In this document: in pieces, positions 26,201 through 33,625 of the stretch
Layout: the number at the start of each line of letters is the position of its first letter
Numbering within the stretch: the stretch's first letter is position 1
NCBI RefSeq assembly: GCF_024868665.1
Contig: NC_079890.1
Span: 37,310,504 to 37,374,503, forward strand
DNA: 64,000 bases
Direction of reading: 5' to 3'
DNA from: Triplophysa rosa
Lineage: Eukaryota > Chordata > Actinopteri > Cypriniformes > Nemacheilidae
Notes under the pieces: generated by a model
Told to the model about the DNA's origin: nothing
Database searches by the model: none
Seen by the model: the letters and a program-made list of their open reading frames with translations, nothing else
Translations under genes and position numbers: made by a program

Positions 26201-26889
26201 AAGGATGTTGAGATGAATGGCGGCGGGGTCTAATTGTCTTACCGTTTCTCCTGACGTTCTTTCCTCATGTTCAGAAGAAGCGGTGAACGAGGTCAAGAGG
26301 CAGGCCATGTCTGAGCTGCAGAAAGCCGTGTCGGATGCCGAGAGGAAAGCGCACGAGATGATCTCCGCCGAGCGTTCCAAGATGGAAAGAGCATTGGCCG
26401 ATGCCAAGAGACAGGCATCGGAGGATGCGCTGACCGTCATCAACCAACAGGAGGACTCTAGTGAAGTAAGTACAGCACACGTGCAACAATAAATGTTTCA
26501 AATCGTTGGTTTCGCAATGATAACACAAAACGTCTTAACCTTCCCTCCCGCAGAGCTGCTGGAACTGCGGTCGCAAGGCCAGCGAGACGTGCAGCGGGTG
26601 CAACACAGCACGCTACTGCGGCTCCTTCTGCCAGCACAAGGATTGGGAGAAGCACCATCACTTATGCGGCCAAGGCCTGCAGGGTCTCCCCGGCAACAGC
26701 AGCGTCCCGCTCGGGACGCCATGCACCACCTTGTCCAGCGCTCCCCCCACTCACTCCGAGAGCACCCCGCCAGGACCGCACTCTCTGGTCGGGCAAACCA
26801 GCGGCAGTCCCAAGGAAGCGAGTTCCAGCAACGTCTCCCGCTCGACCACGCCAGCCACGCCCGCCCTGATGGATTCCTCGTCCCGTTGA
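8079..26889 (+). CDS. cbfa2t3: CBFA2T3 (MTG16/ETO2) transcriptional corepressor, 5' exons not found
   Basis: ETO-family nuclear corepressor. The family has no catalytic activity and bridges E-proteins, GFI1 and TAL1/GATA complexes to NCoR/SMRT and HDACs in blood and neural cells. Exons: 8079-8225, 10714-10955, 11033-11122, 14925-15106, 17701-17981, 18433-18518, 19625-19853, 20533-20601, optional 21164-21217, 26275-26465, 26554-26889. All have GT/AG borders and compatible phases. From ATG 8105 they give 608 aa: Pro-rich N-terminus, NHR1/TAFH about 85-180, Ser/Pro linker, NHR2 tetramer helix about 307-370, NHR3 about 425-490, MYND zinc finger 499-535, stop at 26887. The first exon seen begins with 2 nt of a split codon, so an upstream exon probably exists; ATG 8105 has A at -3 and may be an internal start. 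The [20 protein letters not shown] and [10 protein letters not shown] segments resemble CBFA2T3 more than RUNX1T1 or CBFA2T2, and synteny agrees. Confidence 0.95.
8617..9445. mobile_element. hAT-like fold-back element with near-perfect 8-bp target duplication
   Basis: The left end TAGGGCTGTTCAACGATTAA is mirrored by the right end TTAATCGTTGTACAGCACTG. Flanks CTTGTTCG (8609-8616) and CTTGTTTG (9446-9453) match 7 of 8, the duplication size typical of hAT. It sits inside an older TTAA fold-back MITE, whose right arm resumes at 9454. An A-rich repeat (about 9062-9372) is nested inside. Confidence 0.8.
9062..9372 (+). repeat. A-rich dispersed repeat (AACTAAAATAAAA type)
   Basis: Contains GATAAACTGAAATACGTTTAAAG and many ACTAAAATAAAAAT words, related to 46770-47015 and to the tandem copies at 62905-63535. 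Origin is unknown; it may be the degenerate interior of a DNA element. Confidence 0.55.
9446..9583 (-). mobile_element. Right arm of a TTAA fold-back MITE split by a hAT element
   Basis: Shows ACATTCTTCAAAATATCTTC, GTAAATGATGACC, TTTTTGGGTG and the end ATCCCTTTAA. A decayed left arm lies at about 8530-8608. Confidence 0.7.
9584..10713. other. cbfa2t3 intron with possible alternative 5' region
   Basis: CpG density rises at 9780-9960. A TATATAG lies at about 9895, and a (GA)n run at 10431-10461. The frame of the NHR1 exon stays open from an ATG at 10500 up to the acceptor, so an alternative first exon is possible but unproven. Confidence 0.35.
10714..10955 (+). CDS. cbfa2t3: cbfa2t3 exon: start of NHR1/TAFH
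   Basis: Acceptor TTCCACAG, donor GTGAGT. Encodes a Ser/Asn/Pro stretch ([20 protein letters not shown]), then the start of the TAFH fold ([18 protein letters not shown]). Ends on a codon boundary. The frame is also open upstream of the acceptor to an ATG at 10500. Confidence 0.95.
11033..11122 (+). CDS. cbfa2t3: cbfa2t3 exon: NHR1 middle
   Basis: Thirty codons beginning [19 protein letters not shown], the core TAFH helices that contact E-protein activation domains in this family. The preceding intron is only 77 bp. Confidence 0.96.
11326..11530 (+). mobile_element. Fold-back MITE, GAAGAGTTT family, copy 1
   Basis: Begins TGAAGAGTTTAGTTCAAAATATGA and contains GTGTTAGTTAGCTGTATTTTT and GGCTTAAATCAAAACAAACC, shared with 34232-34446 and 45499-45737. 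Its right terminus is decayed. Confidence 0.65.
11965..12095 (+). mobile_element. tRNA-derived SINE (HAmo-like)
   Basis: tRNA-like head GTTGCTCAGTTGGTAAAGCG with B box GGTTCGATTCCCAG, then TTTGGATAAAGGTGTCTGCC and AAATCC. The anticodon stem is decayed, so it is not a functional tRNA. It resembles a common cyprinid SINE; the family name is from memory. Confidence 0.75.
12096..14268. other. cbfa2t3 intron, gene-free
   Basis: No exon recognised. An AT-rich run lies at 13140-13250. The remainder (12240-12760, 13250-14250) is mostly single-copy in this window and could hold regulatory elements, but I see no diagnostic motif cluster. Confidence 0.4.
14269..14694. mobile_element. Complete TTAA fold-back MITE
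   Basis: 426 bp bounded by TTAA at 14269-14272 and 14691-14694. Termini AAGGGATACTTCACC and GGTGAACTATCCCTT. Both arms carry TTCGAGTTGTTCCAAAT or its complement and the CACTATGGGAGTCAATGGG centre. One of the best preserved copies here. Confidence 0.88.
14925..15106 (+). CDS. cbfa2t3: cbfa2t3 exon: NHR1 end
   Basis: Acceptor TTTCAG, donor GTACGC. Encodes [19 protein letters not shown], the last TAFH helix, and the linker ending KRRTPD plus a split Arg codon. Confidence 0.95.
15622..16014 (+). mobile_element. TTAA-flanked dispersed element, copy A
   Basis: Runs from TTAAAGGTCAAGTGTGTAG to GCTCCTTTAA. Related to 59050-59451 and, on the other strand, to parts of 23548-24784. An internal frame ([22 protein letters not shown]) is also kept open in the 59-kb copy. 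Confidence 0.75.
16015..17700. other. cbfa2t3 intron, gene-free
   Basis: AT-rich until about 16950, then a more GC-balanced single-copy part (16980-17640) with a short G run near 17043-17050. No exon recognised. Confidence 0.4.
17701..17981 (+). CDS. cbfa2t3: cbfa2t3 exon: Ser/Pro linker between NHR1 and NHR2
   Basis: Acceptor CTACCAG, donor GTACGA. Contains the conserved [19 protein letters not shown] and [19 protein letters not shown] blocks. The Pro-rich middle has two PPNGL-type repeats and is looser in sequence than the flanking domains. Confidence 0.93.
18433..18518 (+). CDS. cbfa2t3: cbfa2t3 exon: NHR2 start
   Basis: Encodes [18 protein letters not shown] and then AEEWKHLDN, the N-terminal half of NHR2. 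Acceptor TTGAAG is weak in pyrimidines; donor GTATGT. Confidence 0.95.
18554..18952. mobile_element. TTAA fold-back MITE
   Basis: TTAA at 18554-18557 and 18949-18952, ends AGAGACAGTTCACCC and GGGTGAACTGTCCCT. Internal GAACACAAAAGAAGATATTTTAAGGAAT. Diverged from the 14269 copy. Confidence 0.8.
18953..19624. other. cbfa2t3 intron, gene-free
   Basis: A decayed AACCAGGTCAAAACCAG-type repeat lies at 18965-19050; nothing else recognised. Confidence 0.4.
19625..19853 (+). CDS. cbfa2t3: cbfa2t3 exon: NHR2 tetramer helix
   Basis: Acceptor TTCTGTAG, donor GTACAT. Encodes [20 protein letters not shown], the amphipathic helix that tetramerises ETO proteins, then a Ser/Asn/Pro-rich spacer. Confidence 0.95.
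19854..20532. other. cbfa2t3 intron, gene-free
   Basis: AT-rich intron without recognised elements. Ends in the acceptor TTTCCACAG of the exon at 20533. Confidence 0.4.
20533..20601 (+). CDS. cbfa2t3: cbfa2t3 exon: link to NHR3
   Basis: Encodes [20 protein letters not shown] and KA. Ends with one base of a codon. Either the 54-nt exon at 21164 or the exon at 26275 completes this codon in frame. Confidence 0.94.
21164..21217 (+). CDS. cbfa2t3: cbfa2t3 candidate 54-nt cassette exon
   Basis: Bounded by TTTTTCGTGCAG and GTGAGT, 54 nt long and in phase with both neighbours. It would insert [18 protein letters not shown] between the conserved EEIWRKA and EEAVNEV segments. These are contiguous in the family members I remember, so it is probably an alternative exon, not constitutive. 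No transcript evidence is available here. Confidence 0.55.
21665..22125. repeat. Nested inverted/direct repeat cluster
   Basis: Arms 21753-21789 (GCTGTGGTGAGACATCTTTG) and 21964-22000 are inverted copies. GACGGATAAAGCAAAATAAA occurs at about 21815 and again at 22020. A third partial arm (AACATCTTTGAAAAAA) lies near 22090. Probably overlapping MITE copies. Confidence 0.65.
22126..22991. other. cbfa2t3 intron, gene-free
   Basis: Single-copy in this window, no exon or named repeat recognised. Confidence 0.4.
22992..23268. mobile_element. TTAA fold-back MITE, short-arm subtype
   Basis: Starts TTAAAGGTACAGTTCACCC and ends GATGACAGAATTTTCATTTT plus GGGTGATC. Internal ATTCACTTCTATTGTATGG loop and GTTAACAACAGTCTTCAAAA, shared with 25470-25779. 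The right TTAA is lost. Confidence 0.82.
23548..24784 (-). mobile_element. TTAA-flanked element split by a hAT-like insertion
   Basis: Outer TTAA at 23548-23551 and 24781-24784. The plus-strand right end TTGCTCCTTTAA and its neighbouring sequence are the reverse complement of the 15622 and 59050 copies, and the left end carries GGCCACTAGCGGTGAGTTTG, also matching them. The middle is replaced by the 23722-24414 element plus unmatched sequence. Confidence 0.65.
23722..24414 (-). mobile_element. hAT-like element with about 80-bp inverted ends
   Basis: Starts CAGAGGTGACGTATTTTTGT and ends ACAAAAATACGTCATCTCTG. The terminal inverted repeats extend about 80 bp inward through GGTTCCCTCG and its complement. 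The interior matches 5980-6584 in reverse. No transposase frame and no clear 8-bp duplication. Confidence 0.78.
24966..25033. mobile_element. Miniature deletion derivative of the TTAA fold-back MITE
   Basis: Only the two termini remain: TTAAAGGGACAGTTCACCC and TTCATTTTTGGGTGAACTAT, separated by about 30 bp. This is the shortest copy in the window. Confidence 0.75.
25470..25779. mobile_element. TTAA fold-back MITE, short-arm subtype
   Basis: TTAA at 25470-25473 and 25776-25779. Ends AGCGACAGTTCACCC and GGGCGAACTTT. Closely related to the 22992 copy through AATGCAAGTGAATGGGGGCC. Confidence 0.85.
25780..26274. other. cbfa2t3 intron before NHR3 exon
   Basis: No element recognised. Ends with the pyrimidine-rich acceptor tract of the 26275 exon. 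Confidence 0.4.
26275..26465 (+). CDS. cbfa2t3: cbfa2t3 exon: NHR3 coiled coil
   Basis: Acceptor ATGTTCAG, donor GTAAGT. Encodes a charged helix containing [20 protein letters not shown] and, near its end, [16 protein letters not shown]3 contributes to partner binding in this family. Confidence 0.96.
26554..26889 (+). CDS. cbfa2t3: cbfa2t3 last coding exon: MYND zinc finger and tail
   Basis: Acceptor CTCCCGCAG. Starts [20 protein letters not shown] with all eight MYND ligands visible (CxxC, CxxC, YCxxxC, HxxxC). The MYND finger binds NCoR/SMRT in this family. A Ser/Pro/Thr-rich tail ends in SSSR before TGA at 26887-26889. Confidence 0.96.
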   Translation, partial: SCWNCGRKASETCSGCNTARYCGSFCQHKDWEKHHHLCGQGLQGLPGNSSVPLGTPCTTLSSAPPTHSESTPPGPHSLVGQTSGSPKEASSSNVSRSTTPATPALMDSSSR

Positions 26890-29800
26890 CTGACCCCAAC
26901 CCCGCCCAGCCACGTCTACTGCTGCTATGGCATCCTTCATCCGAAACAGGCCGAGGAAAATCCATCATACTTAGCCCTTCTCTCGACACATCGACCTGGC
27001 GACTCAAGCTTTCTCCATCTCTAAAAGGACTCAAGACTTAACAAACCGTTGCTCACAATGAGATCTCTTGTGATAAGTTCAACACAAGCAGGGTCTGTTT
27101 TATCGGATGCCACCAATAGTCACATTTTATTAGCGCATAAGGCACTGACAGTTTTCGACACGGCCTCTATAACATGCCCTTTAAGTGAGGAATGCTCTGC
27201 GCTCATGGGGCGGCACTGTGTTGTGAACACTTCCCAACGTGGGATTTTTGGAAACGACTAAAGCACACGGTTTGGATTCCTCCGAACGAACTAACCGGCA
27301 GCTGTCGACATCACTGTGGGACGAGAGCACGCCGCCCCTCAGAAACTCTTCCAACGCAGAGCTACTTCCTCCCATTCTTTGCAGCATTTTTGGCTTTAAA
27401 TACAATGAAAGAAAATCCAAACTAAAAACGCAATGATGAGAATAGCATTAAACCTGTTAACTACCTTGCTAGCGAGCCAAGAAAACCTACACCAGACTCA
27501 CCTCTCTGTACTGACGTGAACCCAAATGAATTTCAAATGAAAAAAAAAAACGTGATCCAAACCTTTTTATTACACTGCCAAAGTTACGAAGAAGCACTCA
27601 TCTTGTAACCAAACGCAAACGACTTCACCTCTTCAGCAGTTGAGCCAGTTTCGCAGGCCGTGTTGACCGGACGCTCGAACCGTGAACTCAAGCGCAGATC
27701 CGACGCAGGAGGATCGCAGCCTGAACGTTGAAAGCGTCGTGAGAACAGAAGAGGCACGGATGAGTACACGTAAAGGCTTGAAACGGCAACGAAGCTGCCG
27801 TTAACCTCAACGGATCGTACACTAAGACGTTTGGTTTTCCTAAAGCTCTCTGACTGCTGAGACGTTTCATTTCGTCGTACGACGTTCCCTCTTTTTCCAA
27901 AGCATGACGAGACTCTCACGAGACGGCCATAGACTCGGTTCTCTTTTCTGTCGCTTTCTCTACCTCCCCCCATGTCGTGTATCGCTTTTGTCTCCTCCGA
28001 GCAGATATTCGTGAAGGGATCAAACATCGCTTGTAGATATTTCTTTCTGTTTCTGGATGTCTCTGTCTTCGATATCTGCTTGTGTGTGCGTACTCCAGTC
28101 GAGGAACGCTACTCTTTCACTTGTCTTCTTTTAGGTTTTCGCTAAGCATCGGACAAAAAAAGGAAGAGAAGCTGTGTTGTACCTAACGTTGGATTTGTTG
28201 TATCGCTATCGACGATGAGAATCCTCATGTAGAATACTTTATATCGCTCGCATTGTAAGACAGTGAGAGAGTGGAGGTGCAATATGAAAAGAGAATTCAG
28301 CTACTGAATGGAACCTCAAAAACGGCCCTTAGGGTACCATATTAATATAAATATACATAATATAAATATATCTGAAATTACCACAGTAAATTAATGTGAA
28401 TGTACATAGTATTTAAAAAAAAGGAGGTCCAAAAATGAGTTTGCCAAATAACAGAAACCTTTAAAAGTATAATGTCTAGAATTTAATTTCTCTCCATTTA
28501 ACCTTTTCTGTCTGAATCGAAGCAGTTGTAACTACAGTGTGCATTTTACGAAGCCTGTCGAGCGGGCGTGATCCGGATTAGCGGACGAGACGTTCACATT
28601 ACCGCTGATCTGGATTACTGCCCCGGGGGGTGTTTTGTAGCGACACTTACCCAGCACACCCCTGTTCCCAGACTCAAGAAGTGGCTTGTACGAATCTGTA
28701 TGAAACATCGCCATCCTTTGGGCCAAAATGTCACCGCAGTGGTCCAACACATCATTCGCACACGCAAACAACTAACCAAACCGTCGAATGTTCGCGGTCC
28801 AAGAGTCAAGCCAGAATCAAGCTAACACTTTGATTTGTGCACGTACGTCTCATTTGGCCATGTCGTGTGTGTACATAAGAGTAGCTGCTTAACGAAATCC
28901 CCAGTGACACGCCAGTTCCTATTGGTCAGTTACGAATTTCAACTTGCTACTTTAAATATGAATGATGAGATTTTGCGTACTGAACGCATGACGCACCTCT
29001 GATACGGACCAAACTTTAAAGACGAATTGCTCATTGTATCTCGAAGGTGTTTGATGCTAACTGACATTGGATTTCTAAAGTAATGTTTGAAAATAACAGC
29101 TACACAAGACCTTGCAGTTCGTCTCATTCTCTCTCCCTGCATTTTGATGAGTTTACCCATTCTCTTTTCCCACTAACTACCTCCTGTGAACTAGTCCACG
29201 AGAGCCTGACGTGCTCGGAGAATGACATCACTAGAAGACATGCAAACCCAGACAACCATCCTAAACTCACGCAGATCATTCAAAAACACGCGACATGCTT
29301 TTTGTTCGACCCAAATCGTACACATCCCTCTATATACAGTAGGTATCGTTCAAACTGATCAGATGTTTTCAAACATACTCGACGAACAAGCACACGAACG
29401 TGAATACTTTATAAAGTATGTAAGCGTGTGCATACTTTAACTTTCTTTCGAGTTTCCTTCGCATGTCTGTGCCATGAGATCAGATGTGTTATTATTCAAG
29501 GCTACAGCTGTAAACACGCAGCAAGATTCAATTGAAAAATTGCTTTATAAGGAAGAAGACTTGGGCTTGGGTAACAAAAGCGTTCGTGTTTGCATACGTT
29601 CGCAGAGCATGTTTTTATCCCTGTGAGTTTTGTTTTAGGTGTAGACATAAACATATTTCATGTAATACATATCCAAAATGACGAAAAGCACAGACCAAAG
29701 CAGAACCGCACATTCACAGATCCATCACAGAAGCTGTCAGAACAGATTGTGGCATACTGAAATCGGTGGCCGACTGTGCCCATAAACCAAAGCATACAAC

Positions 29801-30975
29801 ATAACTATGTTCAAAGCACAAGATGATAGCAAACACATAAGAAACAAGAGTCGTACCATTAATCCAAGCCAGGAGTGGGCTTGAACACGTAAATCCAAAG
29901 CATCCAATCCAATTGCTTGTAACTTTAAGCCAGCCTCAAAGATTTCATCGTGCGAATGACTGAATGCATTCGCTTACTATTCATGATTTCGCTAGAGAAT
30001 TTACTTGAATCTCATGAGCTTTAAAACAACATCATTGGCAAAGTCATGGCACAGAAAGTCGTTTTGCATGTCTGCTAGGAAAGACTTTAAATATTTGGCC
30101 ATTCCGTTTCTAACCAAAATCAAACCAAATAGGAGAACTTGTGGATGTCACTGTGTACTGTATCTGAGGTTCTTTGGCCATCATTCTCCAAGCACATCTG
30201 TGGGCCTCTGGATTCGGTCATTTGGTCACGTCGATGGACACCTGTTGGACAGCCGCTACGTTCATTACATGACACCGTGGGAGAGAGAGAGAAAACATCT
30301 TTCACATCCACAAACACACTGACTGGTCATGGGTAAAATGGGTCTCGGCTGTAGTTACGATCTGTTCCACTCAAAAGCTTTGCTGAAAATAACATGGAAG
30401 TCATGATGAAGGTTGTGTTGGTTTACTTTGGTGGTTTTGTGCACTTGTCAACTGGTTATGCTGGGAGATCAGCCAAACCATTCTAAATCACTTAAGACCA
30501 GCAAACCTAAGCAGTTTTTTATCAAATATTTTTTGTTATAGTTTATGAATATTAAAGCCGTAGCATAAGTGTAAAGTTAAAAATTTCATTTTAGGGACCG
30601 CAGTAAAAAACTCAAGTTGGACTGAAAATGGCTACACTCGAAGACAAAGACTTGGTTCGATGCATTTCGGCAAACGTTATATACTGTACTGTGCAATACA
30701 TCATTACAGGCAAAGGCATTGTTTCTGTAGGAAAGGTTGGTTTGCTGAAGAAAATGTTGATTCGTTTTTCTCTTTTAAAGTCCTGTTATCATTCTAGATG
30801 ATGTGTACTGTGCCAGGAGAGTTTTATTTATTTCTTGCATGCTCTTTAAACCTCTTTTGCAATGCCCCTCACCCTCTTACTGTGCGCATTGTTGGTCATG
30901 TGACGCTGTAAACATTCTGAATCAGGTTATTGTCTGTGATACGTATCTGTGTAATTAAAAAGACAGTGAAATATA
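26890..30975 (+). other. Probable cbfa2t3 3' UTR
   Basis: About 4 kb almost free of the MITEs and SINEs that crowd the introns, which suggests purifying selection or transcript use. An ATTAAA at 30954-30959 and an AATAAA at 31277-31282 are candidate poly(A) signals. Short open frames here match no family I know. The extent is inferred, not shown. Confidence 0.5.
30954..30959 (+). terminator. Candidate cbfa2t3 poly(A) signal (ATTAAA)
   Basis: ATTAAA followed by ATATAACTCGGC and a GT-rich stretch (TGCATTTGTTGTGACTC). An alternative AATAAA lies at 31277-31282, before the hAT element. Confidence 0.4.
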
Positions 30976-31311
30976 ACTCGGCTGATCTTGAGTGCATTTG
31001 TTGTGACTCTAATGCACAAAACGGTTCAATTGTTATTCTTGAAAGCTAAAATGCTAATAATACAGGTCTATGGACATCCATCAAATGTTGGATTGTTTTC
31101 CAATCAGGTAAGTTGAGACCACTTTATAAACATTGCTTTAAGTAATATTAAATCGATATGAAATCCCCTTTTGAAAAGGAACTCTTATCTTTCTCCAGTA
31201 AAATACCCAAATATCCTCAAGTTGAACATACCGTACCAGACTGCAAAGTGGAAAAAGCTCATTTCTATTCTTTGGAAATAAAACTTATGGGGTTGATTCA
31301 AGTATTTCAAT

Positions 31312-31804
31312 TAGTGATATAGACAGATATATTGCCGTGACTGATATATCATCTGATATTTGGAAATTTTTCATTATTGGCATTGGCCGATATATTTTCA
31401 CAAAGGGACAATATTTTTTTCTGTTTGGCCGCCAGCACATTAGCATTTTATTCATGCCACAAAGATGTAAAGCAGGCATTTGTCACTTAGTAATGTAGTA
31501 TAACCACACTTAAATGAGTTGTGTAAGCTGGATGAGATAATTGTATAGTAAGCAAGCATCAACAAATAGGCCTATATATTTTATTCATATTAAGCCATGT
31601 TTAGCTGCCCACAATTAATGTAATATGATGTGTGAACATTTCCATGCGTTCAAGTCTGTTTCACCAATTTTCGATGTCTGGCATTTACTCGTATTTAATT
31701 GTATTTGTGTTATATCGGCCTCTTATCAGCCAATCGGTCACATTGCTTTCTTAATGTCAATATCGGCGCCGGCCATGAAAAAAAATCATATCGGTCGACC
31801 ACTA
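31312..31804 (-). mobile_element. hAT element with exact 8-bp target duplication
   Basis: The 493-bp element is flanked by ATTTCAAT at 31304-31311 and again at 31805-31812. Ends TAGTG and CACTA. On the minus strand it begins TAGTGGTCGACCGATATGAT, a terminus common in fish non-autonomous hAT elements. Lies between cbfa2t3 and pabpn1l. Confidence 0.85.
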
Positions 31805-31812
31805 ATTTCAAT

Positions 31813-32969
31813 AACACAATATATACATTTTGAAACAATCCATAGTTTCCAAAAAATTAACCCTTACAAAAAATAGCCATAATTTACTATAAAATAAAAA
31901 AAGCTTATAATAGTTTAATCATGGTAACCACATACAAAAAAAACCCATACAAACGATGATCAATACACCAACACCATGGTTACCGTTTTACTGTAATAAA
32001 TCCACGTTTCATTTTCGTAAGGAATTATTTACATGATAAAAAAAATGATGTTTTGTGAGTCTATAAGAATCCAACATATTTTTAGAAATCGTATAGAAAT
32101 GTAATTTTCTCCATGCACACAATTCAGTAACACCACACCTGACTTCACCTGCATTAACCTGCTGTTGATTAGTCGAGTCAGGTGTGTTAGTTTAGCGTTT
32201 GACACACGAACAACTTCAGGACTGATGTTGAAAATCAGCGTGGACCAAACAGGTAGAATTTTAAGCTGTATAAAACACTTGGGCTGAATATTGTACTCTT
32301 ATGTTACTAATATTAACAGCTTAATGTTCTTCACTACTCATAGATAAATGACGTGCACGGCACTTGCGTCTAAACATATCTAAGCACTCCGCCTCCAAAC
32401 AAGAGAATCCCGTAACGTTAACTTAGGCTAAACTAGCAAAAAATAACTTGAAGCTAAAAAAAAACACCAAGTATGTTCATTATTTTCATGAAATATTTTT
32501 GATATTACACGCGTCCAATGGCTGTTTCTCCTACACTAACGCGTTGGCGTTTAGTAGAGTATCGACGTCATCATATTTTAAACTAAACCAAGTACCACAC
32601 TTACAACAACATGTTTTCGGGATATGCTTTTAAATCCACTTGGAAGTAATTAAATATTTTGCTGTCAGTCATAAATAAGGCTCACATTTAGGTTTTAAAA
32701 TGGTAAATAAATAGCATAACGGACCTTCACAGAAGTTGCTCTGCGCGTGCGCACACTGAGCTACGTCCTTCCGTTCGGCTTCGACTCGAACCCTCGCGTG
32801 CAACTGTTGGTGAATCGAGTATCTTTGGTCTGTAAAAATATTTTGGGTAGTATAAACTAATTCACAGATCTGATCGCGACTTTGAACTCACAAATTAAAT
32901 GTAAATTCTAAATGGGCTGCATCATTTTAATAGCTGCGTTTCCTGTCCTGTTCTGTGTTTATGCTATAT
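31813..32969. other. Intergenic spacer upstream of pabpn1l
   Basis: AT-rich spacer with a CpG cluster at about 32740-32822. No exon with convincing pabpn1l N-terminal coding sequence was found. Confidence 0.4.
32742..32753. promoter_or_regulatory. NRF1-like palindrome in a CpG cluster
   Basis: TGCGCGTGCGCA differs by one base from the NRF1 consensus TGCGCATGCGCA. It sits in the only CpG-dense patch between cbfa2t3 and the pabpn1l exons, so it may mark the pabpn1l promoter. Weak evidence. Confidence 0.3.
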
Positions 32970-33098
32970 TTGAAGAGTTTGCTTCCAAAATGAGATAACT
33001 CATAATTTATCATGTTTTTATTGTGTTAATTATCTGTATTTTTTGAGTTATCTTATTTAATTTGGGTTCTCTCATTTTGGAACCAAACTCTTCATTTA
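32970..33098. mobile_element. Fold-back MITE, GAAGAGTTT family, deletion derivative
   Basis: TGAAGAGTTTGCTTCCAAAA and TTTTGGAACCAAACTCTTCA form near-perfect inverted ends around a shortened core containing GTTTTTATTGTGTTAATTAT. Confidence 0.75.
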
Positions 33099-33330
33099 TA
33101 CTCTCCAGTGAGACTAAATATGCTCATAAATGTATATGGAATAGCATTGAAATAAAATGAAACGGGTGCAGAAAATAAATTAACAATTAAAAAAACTTGT
33201 CTTGTGTCCCATGAAAAAAAGCATGTGGATATGAAACAACATGAGTTTTTTGTAAATAATGACAAAATGTTTATTTGAACAGTTGCAAGTTATACAATTA
33301 ATAAGTGTTATATTTGAGTATAGTAACTAA

Positions 33331-33465
33331 GATTGGTAAAGCATTACTCTAGCAACGCAAAGGTTGGGTTTGATTTCTAGTTAAACATGTTAAAAACGTA
33401 TTAAATGCACTGTAAGTCGCTTTAGATGAAAGTATCTGCCATATGTGTAAATGTAAATGCATGTA
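33331..33465 (+). mobile_element. Decayed tRNA-type SINE
   Basis: Head ATTGGTAAAGCATTACTCTA, degraded B box, and 3' body GCACTGTAAGTCGCTTTAGA with ATCTGCCATATG and GTAAATGTAAATG tail. Same family as 11965-12095. Confidence 0.7.
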
Positions 33466-33549
33466 TGCAGCATCTATGCACCCACGTACATGCTTTGTTC
33501 CACATAAAAAGCAGATGAGTTAGCGTGGAAAATCATCTTGTTGTTTCAG

Positions 33550-33625
33550 GAGCTGGATGCGATGGAAATGGAGGATGGCACGCAGTATGAGTTGGAGAGA
33601 CCGTTCCCCTACAGCCCTCAGGCAG
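33550..33625 (+). CDS. pabpn1l: pabpn1l exon: remnant of the ELEAIK coil segment
   Basis: Acceptor TTGTTTCAG, donor GTGAGC. Encodes [20 protein letters not shown] and YSPQA plus a split codon. Aligns by eye with the ELEAIK exon of PABPN1/PABPN1L. ATG codons at 33562 and 33568 could be starts. Confidence 0.7.

Noticed and set aside
26493..27041. Open frames on both strands of about 180 codons over the cbfa2t3 MYND exon
   Set aside because: Out-of-frame shadows of the MYND exon; the true frame has all zinc ligands and ends at 26889.
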